Assembly: GCA_030998015.1 (NCBI GenBank)
Contig: JARWMV010000232.1
Location: 992,001 to 1,056,000, forward strand
Length of the DNA: 64,000 nucleotides
Direction: 5' to 3'
Source of the DNA: Ceratorhiza oryzae-sativae
Taxonomy: Eukaryota; Basidiomycota; Agaricomycetes; Cantharellales; Ceratobasidiaceae
In this document: piece after piece, positions 34,301 through 44,200 of the stretch
Position numbering within the stretch: position 1 is the stretch's first letter
Layout: each line of letters begins with the position of its first letter
Notes under the pieces: model-generated
The model's input: only the letters and a program-made list of their open reading frames with translations
Databases searched by the model: none
Told to the model about the DNA's origin: nothing
Position numbers and translations under genes: made by a program

Positions 34301-35319
34301 TCGTCATTCCACCAGGGTGCTCGCCTAGCCCTGTTGCCTATTCGAGCCTTCGGCATGGACTTCTCGATAGCAGTCTTCATGGCCCCCATGATGATGAGGG
34401 CCCCCTTTTGACAATCATCTCCCGATAGGTAGGACTCCGGAGGGGGTGTGGCTTTGATGGCCTGGGTGAACGCATCGACCCACTCCTCGAAGTTCTCCTT
34501 GTCGTTCACGATCTGGTATTGATAAAGTTTGGGTTGGGGGGCATATTTGGGGGCTTCTTGGATGTTGATGGTCCAGGTGATCGCATTATGGTCTGACCCA
34601 ACACTGAGTGCCTGAACGCTGTCCCAGTCGATGACCAGGTCAGTGTCATGTGCAGGTCTGTTAGTGAGGGTGAGGTCGATAACGGAGTCGCGCTGGCCAC
34701 CATGCCCTCGCCGAGTCGGTGTGTTTGTACTGTTCAGGATGGAAATGTCGTTAGTAAGGATCCATTCTGCCAAGTCACTTGCCGGTCCTGAGGTGGAGCC
34801 TGGGACCCCATCATCCAGGGACCAGAGCTCATGATGGAGGTTGAGGTCCCCAGCGTAGATGCATGGGTTCTCATAATCGGGTGGGGTCTCTAAAAGGGTG
34901 GCGAGACCATCCCTGGCCGTGGAGCCATGGAAGTAGAGGTTAGTAATGGTGCAGTGGGAGCCGTAAATAGAGAGGTCAATAGCAAGCAGGTGCATAGAAG
35001 GGGGGTAGTGGGCCGAGAAAGAGTAGTCCAGCCATCTCAAGCCCTTGCGCACATACGTGACAACAGAGGGGCCAACCGCGAGATGCGGCATGCTGCGATG
35101 GACACACCACCATTCGCCGCTGTTAACGGTGCCATAAATAGTGGACGAGGACGAGTGATCGTCCCCAATACGGCCCCACCAGGGGTCCTGAATAAGCATA
35201 ATAGAATACTCGTTATAGGTGTCGCTGTTTAGGATGGCGTGTGTGCGGGTGTTCGATTTGGCAACATTGAGTTGTAGGACTCGAACATGTTTGCCTTGTA
35301 TTACGCTGTCGTCGTTCAT
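31366..35319 (-). CDS. retrotransposon ORF2 polyprotein
   Basis: 1317 aa, uninterrupted. Residues about 10-250: APE-type endonuclease (VLQLNVAKSN, LIQDPWW, YAGDLNLHHELW around 155-166, GSDHNAI around 241-247). Residues about 515-790: reverse transcriptase (NSYRPISLLETLSKCLEKII, LTLDIKGYFNNV, GIPQGSPLSPILSSLYSLPL, KGYVDDFTILAHS with the YVDD at about 699-702). Residues about 1030-1180: RNase H (ILAFSDGSRW, DAEMMALAIAAKRVA, VQWVKGHSKIAGNERADTLA). A C-terminal C-x-C...H-x4-C zinc knuckle follows (ECQCDFQTRQTISHVLREC). Its ATG overlaps the ORF1 stop in the tetranucleotide ATGA at 35319-35316, arguing for coupled translation. All catalytic motifs appear intact, so it could be active. Confidence 0.95.
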   Translation of the reverse strand: MNDDSVIQGKHVRVLQLNVAKSNTRTHAILNSDTYNEYSIMLIQDPWWGRIGDDHSSSSTIYGTVNSGEWWCVHRSMPHLAVGPSVVTYVRKGLRWLDYSFSAHYPPSMHLLAIDLSIYGSHCTITNLYFHGSTARDGLATLLETPPDYENPCIYAGDLNLHHELWSLDDGVPGSTSGPASDLAEWILTNDISILNSTNTPTRRGHGGQRDSVIDLTLTNRPAHDTDLVIDWDSVQALSVGSDHNAITWTINIQEAPKYAPQPKLYQYQIVNDKENFEEWVDAFTQAIKATPPPESYLSGDDCQKGALIIMGAMKTAIEKSMPKARIGNRARRAPWWNDDCSSAVRLLVDYCKHRDDPEERAKLRGDIRQAIRAARRKHADLCVAMMCSDAGAFRMRQWANGKRITKIPPIQTDNGFANTADTQAIAFQKSFFPTVPPEVDMSCIDCIPPRETRAHHPITREEIHEALSRSSNTSAPGAFGSNYRVLKWAFELVPEAFIKLYNGCLDLGVHPSCLRNAVVTVIPKPRKIDLSNPNSYRPISLLETLSKCLEKIITTRILFEVGKFTLVPFSQFGGRDCSSCTDAGIAMVHDIQSYWKNHQKVSLLTLDIKGYFNNVNHSLLLRILSRLGFSVNICNWLRSYFSDRTVQFRIDSVLCNTLSIAPIGIPQGSPLSPILSSLYSLPLLLTMAAEPNVDIKGYVDDFTILAHSHSINKNIEIIQEAVGTASSVLRKLGLSFELEKCDLIHFASLKKDTATNPGIDLGPPGSPAQWVHAKTCIRWLGFWLDRRLQWKEHVKKMATKAMSAIAGLRITANSIRGIRVKHARLLYRACVVPILTYGLVIWYTGTKQKALIEPLTRAQNAGLRWLLGAFRTSPVSAMEHVASIPPMAITLHRLSENASVCLRHLPAQSEVTKRLPANWDTHCPDTPQPPPTKTTIIHHLAGMSHPDAEFTIPYLVPLWELPHPWASRLHTLCPTHGSSGEEHKIFLEAAKGRINTAHGDGSILAFSDGSRWILRNVRRVGCGFTVSRFREEVATGLLSLGRHSDVYDAEMMALAIAAKRVAVLVNNPSHNTPVQHVLFSSDNLVAVQTITSLSPHTAQAASIIFRNAVDNLLRTHPSLTITVQWVKGHSKIAGNERADTLALKATSLTPTPPFSRTIAWAKARAKSRAVSRWEHKWKSEPHSDHVRISLNRAPSWKLHKFHTGYAGGRATHCRLIQITLGHGFFGDYYKRFNLTSPPPGGNLAECQCDFQTRQTISHVLRECTLWDTRRHILRKASKPLLLSDLFGTISGLRAMATFLKLTSTFRKINYTDSVII

Positions 35320-37715
35320 TCGATCTCCTGTTCGATGGTGGCCTGAGACGTTGGGACGACTTCATTAGAGAGAGCAGGCTCGATCTCCATTTCAGTCTCA
35401 TCACTAGTCTCTTGTGGGGCGGTTGCGGTGGCTGGCGGGACCGAGGTCTCGGCGGCGGGCATGGTGGCGGGAGCTGGGTCGGGGATCGCATTGGGGGCGA
35501 TCATCTTGGAGATAGGGGTGCGGAACCGCTTGTGGGCTGGGCACTCGTGGGAGAGCGCCTGGTGTGTCCCTTCACAGTTAGCGCATTTGTATGGGTGGGG
35601 GCATTTCGCCTTAGGGTCGGTTTTGTCGTTCTTGCATTGTTGGCAGCGATAACGGTGGTTTTTGGTCTCATGGTTGAGTCCGCAATCGCCGCATCGAACA
35701 CGTTCTCGGCAGACACGTGAGTTGTGGTCGAGGCGTTGGCAGTTCGTGCACCCTTGGAGTAGGGGCTTTTCTTTCCATTCCTCGACTGTCACTTTACTAC
35801 CAAACATGTGAGTGATGTTAGCGCAGACGTCTCAGGTTTGAATATCATCCTCAATCTCGAAAGCGAAGGTGACGGAGGAGTGGGCCCCCACCATGTTCTC
35901 AGCTTTGGTGATCCACCGAGGATTGCGAGTGACGGTGATGAGCTCCATGATCGGGTTGTTGCGTTTGAGTTCGTCGAGGAGTTCGGTTTCGTTGAATCGG
36001 CAGATGCCGCCATCGCCTAGTCCAGTGGGTACCCGGCGGATGATGACCTTACCCCACGGGCGGTCCTTATTGGCTGTGGAGCCTTTGGGGAGGCCGCAGG
36101 CATCGGCTATCTTGCTTTCGACCTTTCTGAACTCTTCGATGCGAGCACCGGGTTTGAATTGAAGTATGAGATTGCCTTTGACGTTGAATTCGGCGCCAAC
36201 GATCCTCAGGCTGGGCGCCTTAGTCTCGCATATAATCCCGATATTCTTGTACATGATGAAGGAGCCGAGTTTGCGGAAGGGCCCTTTGTCTTGCACGAAG
36301 AAGACGAACCGGTTGTTCTCCTCGATCTTGAGTGTCGGTGCCACCTTGGGAGTGGCCGCGGGTTGGGGTATGTTCTTGGCCGCAGAGGCAGCTTCCGCGA
36401 ACGAGACTTTGGCCTTGCCCTTGCCTGCACCTGCTAGCACCGCACTCGGGCCGTCATTGACAGCCTTTGGCATAGCCGGCAAACAGTTTGGTTCGGGTGC
36501 TTTCGCCTCAGCCGCCAGGGCTTTGACTACAGCGGCCTTGGTAGCGTTGGCTAGTCTTTTGGCGCGTTTCATCTGGTTTTTGGATAGGGTGACGGGAGCT
36601 GGTGGCTCGTTTGGCGTTTCGGGCATGGTCGCTTGTTTCTCGGGCTGTTCGTCCGGCTTGGGGGCGTGGATAGAGGTGCTCGTTCCGAAGAATTCATCGC
36701 CGTCCTCCATCATAGTTTCGAGGTCCTCGAGGTCTTCAGGGCTTGGCTGAGAGATGATTGTGGGCCTATCAGCGGGGGTAGCGGGCGTCGGGTTCCAGTT
36801 AGCGTCGAGGGCCACGGGCTCTCGTGTGGCACCTGGAATAGGAACCCTCATCTCAAGGTTGGATAAGCGTTCATTCATGTCAAGCATGGTGTCATAGACG
36901 AGCTGCAGGGTGGCTGGGGTGCCAACCCGCTTTACCTTGGTTTCGTTGACCTCGTAATCTTTGTCGAAGAGGCCGTAGCCCCGGTTGGAAGCCTCGATGG
37001 CTGTGTCTAACAGGGCCTCGGCGTGGCGGGTGACCATGAGGCGGTAGTCCTCGAGGAGTTGGAAATTATTCTCGAAGACCTTAGCCGTAGGGTTGAGGTC
37101 TTTGTCGTGTAGGTAGTCGGTGAAGTGCCCTTCGAGGCGGTCGAGTAAAGTCCCTAGGACGCCGAGGACGGTGTTGTTGGTGGGGTGTGTGTTGATCTTT
37201 GTATGCGCTACCGATCCTGCCCTATAGACATAGTCGAGCAGCCCATTGTGAAGACCAAGGTCGGGAAGTTGGGAAAGACGGAGTTCGCTTTCCACCCAGT
37301 TGCGACACGGGTCGCTCGGGAGGGTTGCGGCGGGACCCAGAACTGGGGAGTTCATGGTGCTGCCCGCGATGCTAGCCTTAGGGGTAGGGGTGTTATCATG
37401 GTTAGTGGGGTTGCGGGCAGAAAAAGTAAAGTCGTCCGATCCAGCGCGTGAACCAGTTCGCGACCGTACAGACATATGGGAGTCGGAGCCAGAGTCAGAG
37501 TCACTTAAATTAGAGGAGAGGCTGCGTCGAGTCTTTTCTGGGGTTTTAGCATAATAAGCAGCAATACGAGAGGAGGAGACGGAGACAGCGTGCTCGCGAA
37601 TTTCGCAGGTGCGTTTACGAGTAACAGGGCCGGAAGGAGGAGGGCTAGAGAGATCAAATTTGAAGCTGGAGAGTGCTGGGACGTCGATAATGCCTTTGCC
37701 AAGGTTGTCGGTCAT
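35316..37715 (-). CDS. retrotransposon ORF1 (gag-like, zinc knuckles), one in-frame stop
   Basis: An 800-codon frame starting MTDNLGKGIIDVPALSSFKF at 37715. The first 200 residues are Ser/Thr/Pro-rich, followed by an Ala/Lys-rich segment and a nucleic-acid-binding, RRM-like region (NRFVFFVQDKGPFRKLGSF; GKVIIRRVPTGLGDGG; NNPIMELITVTRNPRWI). A single TGA at 35834-35832 then interrupts the same frame, which continues through DVCANITHMFGSKVTVEEW into three zinc-knuckle-like modules (CTNCQRLDHNSRVC; CGDCGLNHETKNHRYRC; CANCEGTHQALSHEC). A CGA to TGA transition would explain the stop; programmed readthrough cannot be excluded. Without the C-terminal part, RNA binding would be impaired. Confidence 0.88.
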
Positions 37716-37737
37716 GGTGGTCGTCGTCGTCGTCGCC

Positions 37738-37753
37738 TCACGTGGTCGTGACT
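37738..37753. repeat. target-site duplication, 5' copy
   Basis: Sixteen identical bases to 31157-31172, at the 5' boundary of the retrotransposon. Confidence 0.93.
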
Positions 37754-38467
37754 CTAATAGGAACCCAAGGCGCGCTTCACGCGGTAACGTTGCCACACTG
37801 TCTCAGCGGATTGTGAAAGGAGCCAACTCTAGTCCACCGCAATGCCTTCTAAGACATGAAAATATCTTCAATTTTTCGTCTGTATGGGAAAATCAACCCT
37901 CCTATTGAGACCTGTAGCTGAAAGATGGCTTACAATTAGACTCTGGGTCCATCGACGCCATTGATCCACGCTCAGAACAAAGCGGTGAAATTATAACAGC
38001 CCTGTAATAGCATTTAATTGTTATTATCTCTGTCGAGCAGTAATTTCTCGAAGAGTGTTTCAAGCCCAGAGCTCAAGCAGCCTTTTTACAAGCACCGATA
38101 TTTGAAATAATAGTCTCTCATTACCGTCCTGGCTTTCCTCCACGTTATCTACGCCCTGTTGATTCTTTACATGGTCTTCTGGCAGCAGATGCGTTCATTT
38201 ATACACCCTGTGACGGATCTAAAGCAGGGGTTTGAAGAGAGGAAGCGAACCGAATACCCAACGTCAAAGCTATATATGTCAGCACATAAGCCGATGCTAC
38301 AAAAAAAAAACGAGATACAATGGATCGATGGCAAGAGGTGTTATAGCTACATACATGTTATGTCGTCATTGACTCTAGGGCAGTTGGTATGCGGTCCCAC
38401 TGCCCAGCAAACTGTCACAAACACCCTAAGCGCCCAAACTGCAACTAACATCTTCCAGTCATCACTC
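37754..38467. other. retrotransposon 5' flank and APM3 upstream region
   Basis: Before insertion this DNA adjoined the promoter of the Pro/Ala-rich gene. It is AT-rich and has no supported gene. Short open frames here do not resemble proteins. Confidence 0.35.
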
Positions 38468-40329
38468 ATGGACGGGCTTATCATCCTCGACAAATTCAAG
38501 TAAGTCCCATATTCTGCAAAAACTTGCATTCTTCCTGAAACATATCAGGGACCTTTTTGTAGCCAACCCATCATACAAACCGCCTTCCGAACACTCTCGC
38601 CGTCATACACCCTCTTGCACATCGATGCGTTTACTGCTGCTCGCGAACAAGCGGATGGTTCGCCAATAGAGCCCGTGCTATATGTCGATGCTGGAGGGGA
38701 GAGCAGTGTGTGTTGTCACCGCAGTGCAGGAGGGTTACACATTTTGTGCCCCGTGCGGGGGGATGGTGAGTTTGGATCCTTTGATTTATACGGGGTCTGA
38801 TTTGATTTATGTCTAGTGGACCCCTTATTTGTCTTTTCGTTCCTGGAGGTGGTGGTGCAGACGCTACAAGAATACCTTGGAGAAATAAGCCCCGCATCCC
38901 TCAAGGACAATTTTGATGTCGTCTACCAGGCAAGTGGTCTGGAAACCTTCGCACGACCCCAGTCACTAATGAGCAAGGCAGCTGCTAGAGGAAATGCTGG
39001 ATGAAGGATATCCATTGACGACCGAATCAAACACTCTTCGGGATATCGTTCTTCCGCCATCTTTGTTGAATAAAATACTGTCTGTGACAGGGGTCTCGGG
39101 GTGAGTGTACTTATTTCTGGATGTAACCACTGGCTTGACCCGAGTTCAAAATATCTAGGTTGGCTGCGGCTGCGCCGGCTCCATTTTCGTCGCCTATTCC
39201 CTGGAGAAAGACAGGGCTGAGGTACAATAATAATGAAATATATTTTGATATCATCGAGGAGTTAGATGCTATCGTTGGACGGTATGTGAATGATGCCTCC
39301 GCAGTGCGGCCATACCCATTTGAATGCACAGGGGTGGGAACATTGTATCGAGTAACGTTTGGGGAAGGATTGTTTGTAAATGTAATCTTTCTGGTACGCA
39401 CGCCGCTCGCTTTGTATGACTCTACTCTAGAAATGACTTTGCAGGTACTCCGGATCTGTCGCTCTCACTTGCAAATAGCAAAGCTTTGCGCGACTATTCG
39501 TTCCATCCATGCATAAGGTGCGCTCACAATCTAAACCACTTCCAACTCGTAACCGAAATACTCGGAGTAGATTGCAAAAGTTTATACAAACAAACATCCT
39601 GACATTCGTACCACCCGATGGAAACTTTACTCTATTGAACTACCAACTTCCTGTGCCATCGCCCAACCCAGCTGCGCCTCCTCCTCTTCCAATCCAACTG
39701 AAACAGGATGTTAGTCTGCACGAATATGGTGGTATGTGCATAAACACTCTCTCATCCATCCCATAGTATAACCTGCATTCACCAGGCGCATTCGAGTTGA
39801 GCATAACCGCTCGGTCATCCAAAGCGCTCGAAAACGTTGCAGTCGAGTTTAAACTCGGAAACTCGGCTACGGGTGCAGATTGTACGCATACGGGCGGAGG
39901 TGGAGGGCAAACGGCGGGTGGTGGGTTTGGTGCATTGGCCGTGAATGGGGGGAGCGTGAGGTGGGGATATAATCCCCAGACCAAGGTGTGTAGTCGCGTC
40001 TTTACCTGTAAATTCGGGAGAGAATAATAATAATTTTGGCGTAGGTCCTTCGTTGGGATGTCCCCTCACTCACTGGGATGGCCCAGCATCTAAAGGGAAC
40101 CTTTACATCTAGGTATGATACTGAATGCCGCCCATTTGAAACACACCTAACCGTTTTGTTTAGTGATGTGGCCGCCAAGCCGTCAAGAAGCCTCCTAGTG
40201 ACATTTGAGATTCCCCACTACTCGCTTTCGACAATCAAGATTGACCAGCTAAAGGTGACAGGTGAAGCATACAAGCCATTCAAAGGAGTACGGTCTTCGG
40301 TTGAGGGCAAAATCGAGTATCGATGGTAG
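38468..40329 (+). CDS. APM3: AP-3 adaptor complex subunit mu
   Basis: Medium subunit of AP-3, which sorts cargo from Golgi/endosome to vacuole. Start MDGLIILDKFNQPIIQTAFR (first exon 38468-38499). The longin-like N-terminal domain continues SPSYTLLHIDAFTAAREQ, DPLFVFSFLEVVVQTLQEYL and LKDNFDVVYQLLEEML. The mu homology domain follows: PIPWRKTGLRYNNNEIYFDI, GTPDLSLSLANSKALRDYSF, LTFVPPDGNFTLLNYQLPVP, RWDVPSLTGMAQHLKGTFTS and VTFEIPHYSLSTIKIDQLKV, ending EGKIEYRW. The intron 38930-38981 has a GC donor (CAG|GCAAGT); the other introns are GT-AG. All junctions keep frame, so the gene is intact. Confidence 0.93.
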
Positions 40330-40499
40330 ACGTCAATGAATTCAATTGCTGTTTTTAGTTCCCCGCAAGCTGCCAGCGTGAAGGGTACACGATAAGGATT
40401 CTTGCCAAGTTTTTTTTCGGCCGCTCAGTCAAGGTTGAGGGGCGATATCCGAATAAAATGGGCGTTGAAATTCTGGATCGGGAAGGACCGGCATTAGTA

Positions 40500-40506
40500 C
40501 ACGTGA
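40500..40506. promoter_or_regulatory. E-box CACGTGA upstream of ATP7
   Basis: 122-128 bp before the ATP7 ATG. Same core as the sites near uL11m, the SOD-fold mitoribosomal gene and MRS2/BOL3. Confidence 0.35.
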
Positions 40507-40627
40507 CGCAACACTGCCACTGACGTCCAATCTCATCCGTAAAATCCCCATCGACCGCTAAGCAAGTCGTTTATGCGTCTGGTCTGAAGATAAACAGCTA
40601 ATTAGATACAACTTTTCTTCTACAGAA

Positions 40628-41417
40628 ATGGCGTCCAAGTCCCTTGCCGCTGCCATTGTGAGTGTTTGATGAAATTTGCTGGTTGATCAGTGTCCCGCTC
40701 ACACGCAGGTTTTGGTAGGACTGGACTCGCATTTACTCCTCGCTCGGACTCGGCAAGGGTGCGTAAAAAGTCAGAGCAGCGGTTTATACTGGATTCTGAC
40801 CCGTTTCACAGAGACTGTCGCGTCGCTCCAGGCGTTCCGCAAGCGTCATTCCGAAGCCCAGCGGATCCACGCTCAATACGCAACCCAGTCGACGACGGTG
40901 AACATCGCGCACTATCGGTCGGTGCTCAAGAACCAGGCCATCGTCGACGAGGCCGAAAAGATCCTGCGGGATTTCAAGCCTGTCACGTATGATGTGGGCG
41001 AGCACATCAAGGCGATTGAGGCGTTTGAGAGCAAGGCGGTGAGTCGGTTCATTAGGGGGCCAAGGACGAGGTGTTGACGAGGGTTGCAAGGTTGCGAAAG
41101 CGGAAGAGACGTCTGTGAAGATTGATGAGGAGTTGAAGAACTTGCAGGCGACGTTGGCGAACATCGAGGATGCTCGGCCGTTTGAGGACCTTACTGTGAG
41201 TTGGATGGAAAGAACACAGCGCGGCATGTCTGACCGGGCGCAGGTCGAGGATGTCGCACAGGCACGGCCCGAGATCCTCAAGACGGTCGACACGATGATG
41301 AAAAAGGGCAAATTCTCGGTGCCAGGTTCGTATTTGCTCACCCATGACGAATTCGCTCGATTGACTAGGTGATCTGCAGGATACAGAGAAAAGTTTGGCG
41401 ACTTGTCCATGTTCTAA
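40628..41417 (+). CDS. ATP7: F-type ATP synthase subunit d
   Basis: Peripheral-stalk subunit of mitochondrial ATP synthase. Six exons; first is 40628-40657 (MASKSLAAAI), then DWTRIYSSLGLGKET, VASLQAFRKRHSEAQRIHAQ, IAHYRSVLKNQAIVDEAEKI, FKPVTYDVGEHIKAIEAFES, KIDEELKNLQATLANIEDAR, PFEDLTVEDVAQARPEILK, TVDTMMKKGKFSVPGYREKF and GDLSMF-stop. About 175 aa, the usual size. The family contains the VASLQAFRKR and PFEDLTVDEV signatures, both present. All introns are GT-AG and short. The third junction has two candidate acceptors; the one at 41091 gives the conserved KAVAKAEE. No sign of damage. Confidence 0.93.
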
Positions 41418-41641
41418 ATGTTGTCCTGTGTATAGTTGCCTGGCTGAAATGGAATATCCGTGTCGACGGTGTGTTTGCCGATGGGGGATTGACTGAATTG
41501 GCATGGCTGTGAGAGAGCGATCAAAGGTTGGCGGGCCGAGGTGTCCGGGGGCCTTGCGGGAGGGGAAGAAACCAGTGTTGGTCTGACAACTCGGACTCGG
41601 ACCTTTTCTTTCCTGTACATTTTGTAGATTGTACATAGCGC

Positions 41642-43375
41642 ATGTCTGAGCGCAACCGCAACCGCTACTACAGCCCCAGGTGTGTGAGGGCTTGTGATTT
41701 CGTGCTTGGCCTGAGCAAGGGTTGCGGCCCTGGGCGCGGGCGCCTGTTGCACTCGGTCTTTTTCACCGCCTCTGCACCCAGCCACTCCCTCGTTCGTTTA
41801 TCTCGACTGACCGCCTGCCCCAGCTCCTCCCACCCCCACCGCCGCACCGCGTCGTCCGGCTTCACCATCTCTGCCTACACGTCGCCCTCGCCGCCGCCGC
41901 CGCCGCCGACCTCGGCCTCGCCGCTCATCAAGACCACCCCCGTCGGCCGCTCGCCGTTTGCCGACCCCAGCAACAGCATGGCCGTCAACGAACTCGCTCC
42001 CCCCAACGCGCCCTTTGCCTCCGCCGGCCGCCGCCCCAACTCGTTTGCGTCGTCGGTCGGCTCCGGCTCCCAGTCTCCGTCGGCGTCGCAAAAGAACTTC
42101 CGGGACTCGCAGTCCCTGTCGATCAACTATGTGCCCGCCAAGTTTTCCCGTCCCCATAGCCCCGGTATCCACAACCGCAAGGCGGCCAAGCCTGGAGGTC
42201 CCAAGCGTGGTGGAGGACTTGATGCCTTTGGCGAAGGTCACAACCGCATGGCCGACCGCGATGACGAGGACTACGAAGGCATCCAATTCGGCAGTACTGC
42301 CAATGGGTGGTCTGGCAGCAACAAGAAGCCTCGCTTGCGCTGGAACAAGTTCAAGTGGGTCCTCTTTTTGATCAATATATGTGTAGGTCTGGCCACTTTT
42401 CACTTGCACCCGTCGCTCACGTCCCGCCCAGCTCACGATCTACACAATGACCGGCTTGATCATGTGTCTCATGACGTGGTTCAACGTTTGGACCCACGCC
42501 GACATTGTCCGTGTCGGCAATACGACCGAGCTCATCCGTAAGATTCCACTGCCATTACGTCCGAGCTATACCCTGATGACACCCCTTCCAGTCTCGACCG
42601 TGGCCGCCTCGTTCGGTCTTCTTACTGCGCTGATCGGATGGTCTGGCATCTTGCTCAACAATCGCGCATTCCTTGCCGTCTACACGCTCTTCACCTGGAT
42701 CACCTTTGGTCTCCTCGTTGCCCCTGGTTACGTGACCTACAAGAAAAAGACATTCAATCTCGAGGGCAAGATCAACGCCCAGTGGTCAACTGGAATCGGT
42801 CTTACCGGTCGCCTTCGCATCCAGAACCAGCTTCACTGCTGCGGTTACTTTAGTCCCTTTGTTGAGGCCACCATCTCCCAGACATGCTACTCTCGGTCCA
42901 ATCTCCCCGGCTGCAAGGGCGATTACCTCCGATTTGAGCGCAAAGTGCTCACCACCTGGTACACCGTCGCCTTTTCGCTAGTCCCCCTCCAGCTGGCGTG
43001 CATGGTTTCCGCTTTGCTCTGCTCGAACCATGTCACGTACCGCTTCGGAAAAGGAATGATGCCCAAGGCTTACCGCCTCGATCTTAACAGCATGGCTGTT
43101 ATCATGGACAACTATGCACAGTGAGTTTTTAGTCCATCACTATGCGTGGCAGTGTCTAATCTCCGCTCGCTAGGCAACTTGCCGAGCAATATGGCGATGA
43201 TGTCGCTTCGGATGTGATGGCTCGCTCCCGCTCTAACCTCCAAGTCGACACACAGTATGGCTCGGTTCGTGGTGGATACGACTCTCCCGGCGGCTACAAC
43301 AGCAACACCGTCAACTCTCAGGGTGGTTACGGCTCTGTGCCTCACGGCGGCAGCGAAGAAAATGTCCGACGATAA
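41642..43375 (+). CDS. tetraspanin (basidiomycete Tsp2-like)
   Basis: Four-helix membrane protein with a long cytosolic N-terminus rich in Ser/Pro (exon 1 MSERNRNRYYSPS, then after a 140-bp intron SSHPHRRTASSGFTISAYTS). First TM KWVLFLINICLTIYTMTGLI, second STVAASFGLLTALIGWSGIL, third AFLAVYTLFTWITFGLLVAP; a large loop with the CCG signature (NQLHCCGYFSPFVEA) and further cysteines (CYSRSNLPGCKG); fourth TM YTVAFSLVPLQLACMVSALL; Gly/Ser-rich tail ending EENVRR. The intron 42538-42591 (54 bp) is a multiple of three without stops, so its removal rests on conservation. Tsp2 proteins influence morphogenesis in basidiomycetes; function here is inferred. Confidence 0.85.
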
Positions 43376-43798
43376 ATGCCCAGAACTTGTCTAACGCCCT
43401 GACGGTACCCACTCTTTTTCAAGGCATAGAGGAAATCAATCCACGCGATTTTTGTATGAGCTGTTCAAGACTGTTTCAATGTACGTTTTCTGTTCGCGTC
43501 ACCACCGGACAATTGGCGCGGTTCGGGACTGCATTTCATCTACCCTCACCTAACTCTGGTTTTTCTTTTATTTTCATTTTGCTTTTTTTGCCAACCTTTC
43601 TTTTGGTACCATTCCTACCTGGCGCTGCCTGTCTCCAGTCTCACTGTCTTTACATACCCTAGGTTGAACATTGGCTCCTTAATGTTATTTCCGGACTGAT
43701 CACGTAAACATTGATTGCACAAATTACTATTCGAGACTTGGGTACCAAAAGTTAAAAAATACAGTCGGGTATTACAGTCATGAGGCGCTAAAGGTATT
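43376..43798. other. convergent spacer tetraspanin / Con-6
   Basis: T-rich 3' untranslated DNA of both genes. No RNA gene or ORF recognised. Confidence 0.3.
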
Positions 43799-44200
43799 TT
43801 AGTATTTGGTGCGGCGAGCATGCCGAGGAGTAGAGTGGATGCCCAGAGTGCGCTTGATGCGTGTAGCCAGCGATACGTGTGCCTCATTTCCGCGACCCTG
43901 TGATGATAAACAACATGTCAGCCCCCCGGGGAGCCAAGACGATCGGGCGGGAAAAGAACTCGCCATTCGCTTCAGCTCGCGCTTGGCGTGTTCGCGACCC
44001 TCGTGGGTGGTGTTCGGGTTGGCGAGTGCCGCCTGTCGGCGTCCGAGCAATCAGTTCGAATCCGACGCAACGAGCCCAGACAAACTTGCCTTGTAGCCTC
44101 CAGCACGGCGGTTGGGGCTCTTGCGGTGGAACAAGCCACGGCGGCGGTGAGAGGTGGTAGTCGTAGCCGTCGAGCGGGTAGTGCGACGAGAACCGAACAT
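43799..44200 (-). CDS. Con-6-domain small basic protein
   Basis: Three exons 44200-44090, 44032-43964, 43897-43799 give 92 aa. N-terminus MFGSRRTTRSTATTTTSHRR, then RRAGGYKAALANPNTTHEG and REHAKRELKRM, matching the short Con-6 (conidiation protein 6) repeat, then GRGNEAHVSLATRIKRTLGI and a basic tail. Both introns start with GC (AAG|GCAAGT and ATG|GCGAGT). The second intron is 66 bp, divisible by three and free of stops, so an unspliced form would insert 22 residues. The function of Con-6 proteins is poorly known; they are often induced in development or stress. Divergent from TAD1 with 203 bp between ATGs. Confidence 0.72.

Larger units (their letters stand above)
31173..37737 (-). mobile_element. 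full-length non-LTR retrotransposon (LINE, APE endonuclease + RT + RNase H)
   Basis: 6.57-kb element on the minus strand, bounded by a perfect 16-bp target-site duplication. Order in its own sense: a leader of about 22 nt rich in GAC/CGA triplets, ORF1 (gag-like with zinc knuckles), ORF2 (endonuclease, reverse transcriptase, RNase H, C-terminal zinc knuckle), a 176-nt 3' UTR, and an A17-18 tail (31189-31172). The RNase H domain and APE endonuclease place it in the I/Tad group of LINEs, common in fungi; exact clade is not determined. ORF2 is uninterrupted and the duplication has no mismatch, so insertion was recent. The only defect seen is one in-frame stop in ORF1. Confidence 0.93.

Noticed and set aside
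35832..37796. ORF1 starting at 37796, 81 nt further upstream
   Set aside because: This extension passes through the target-site duplication into host DNA, so the element's own start must be the ATG at 37715.
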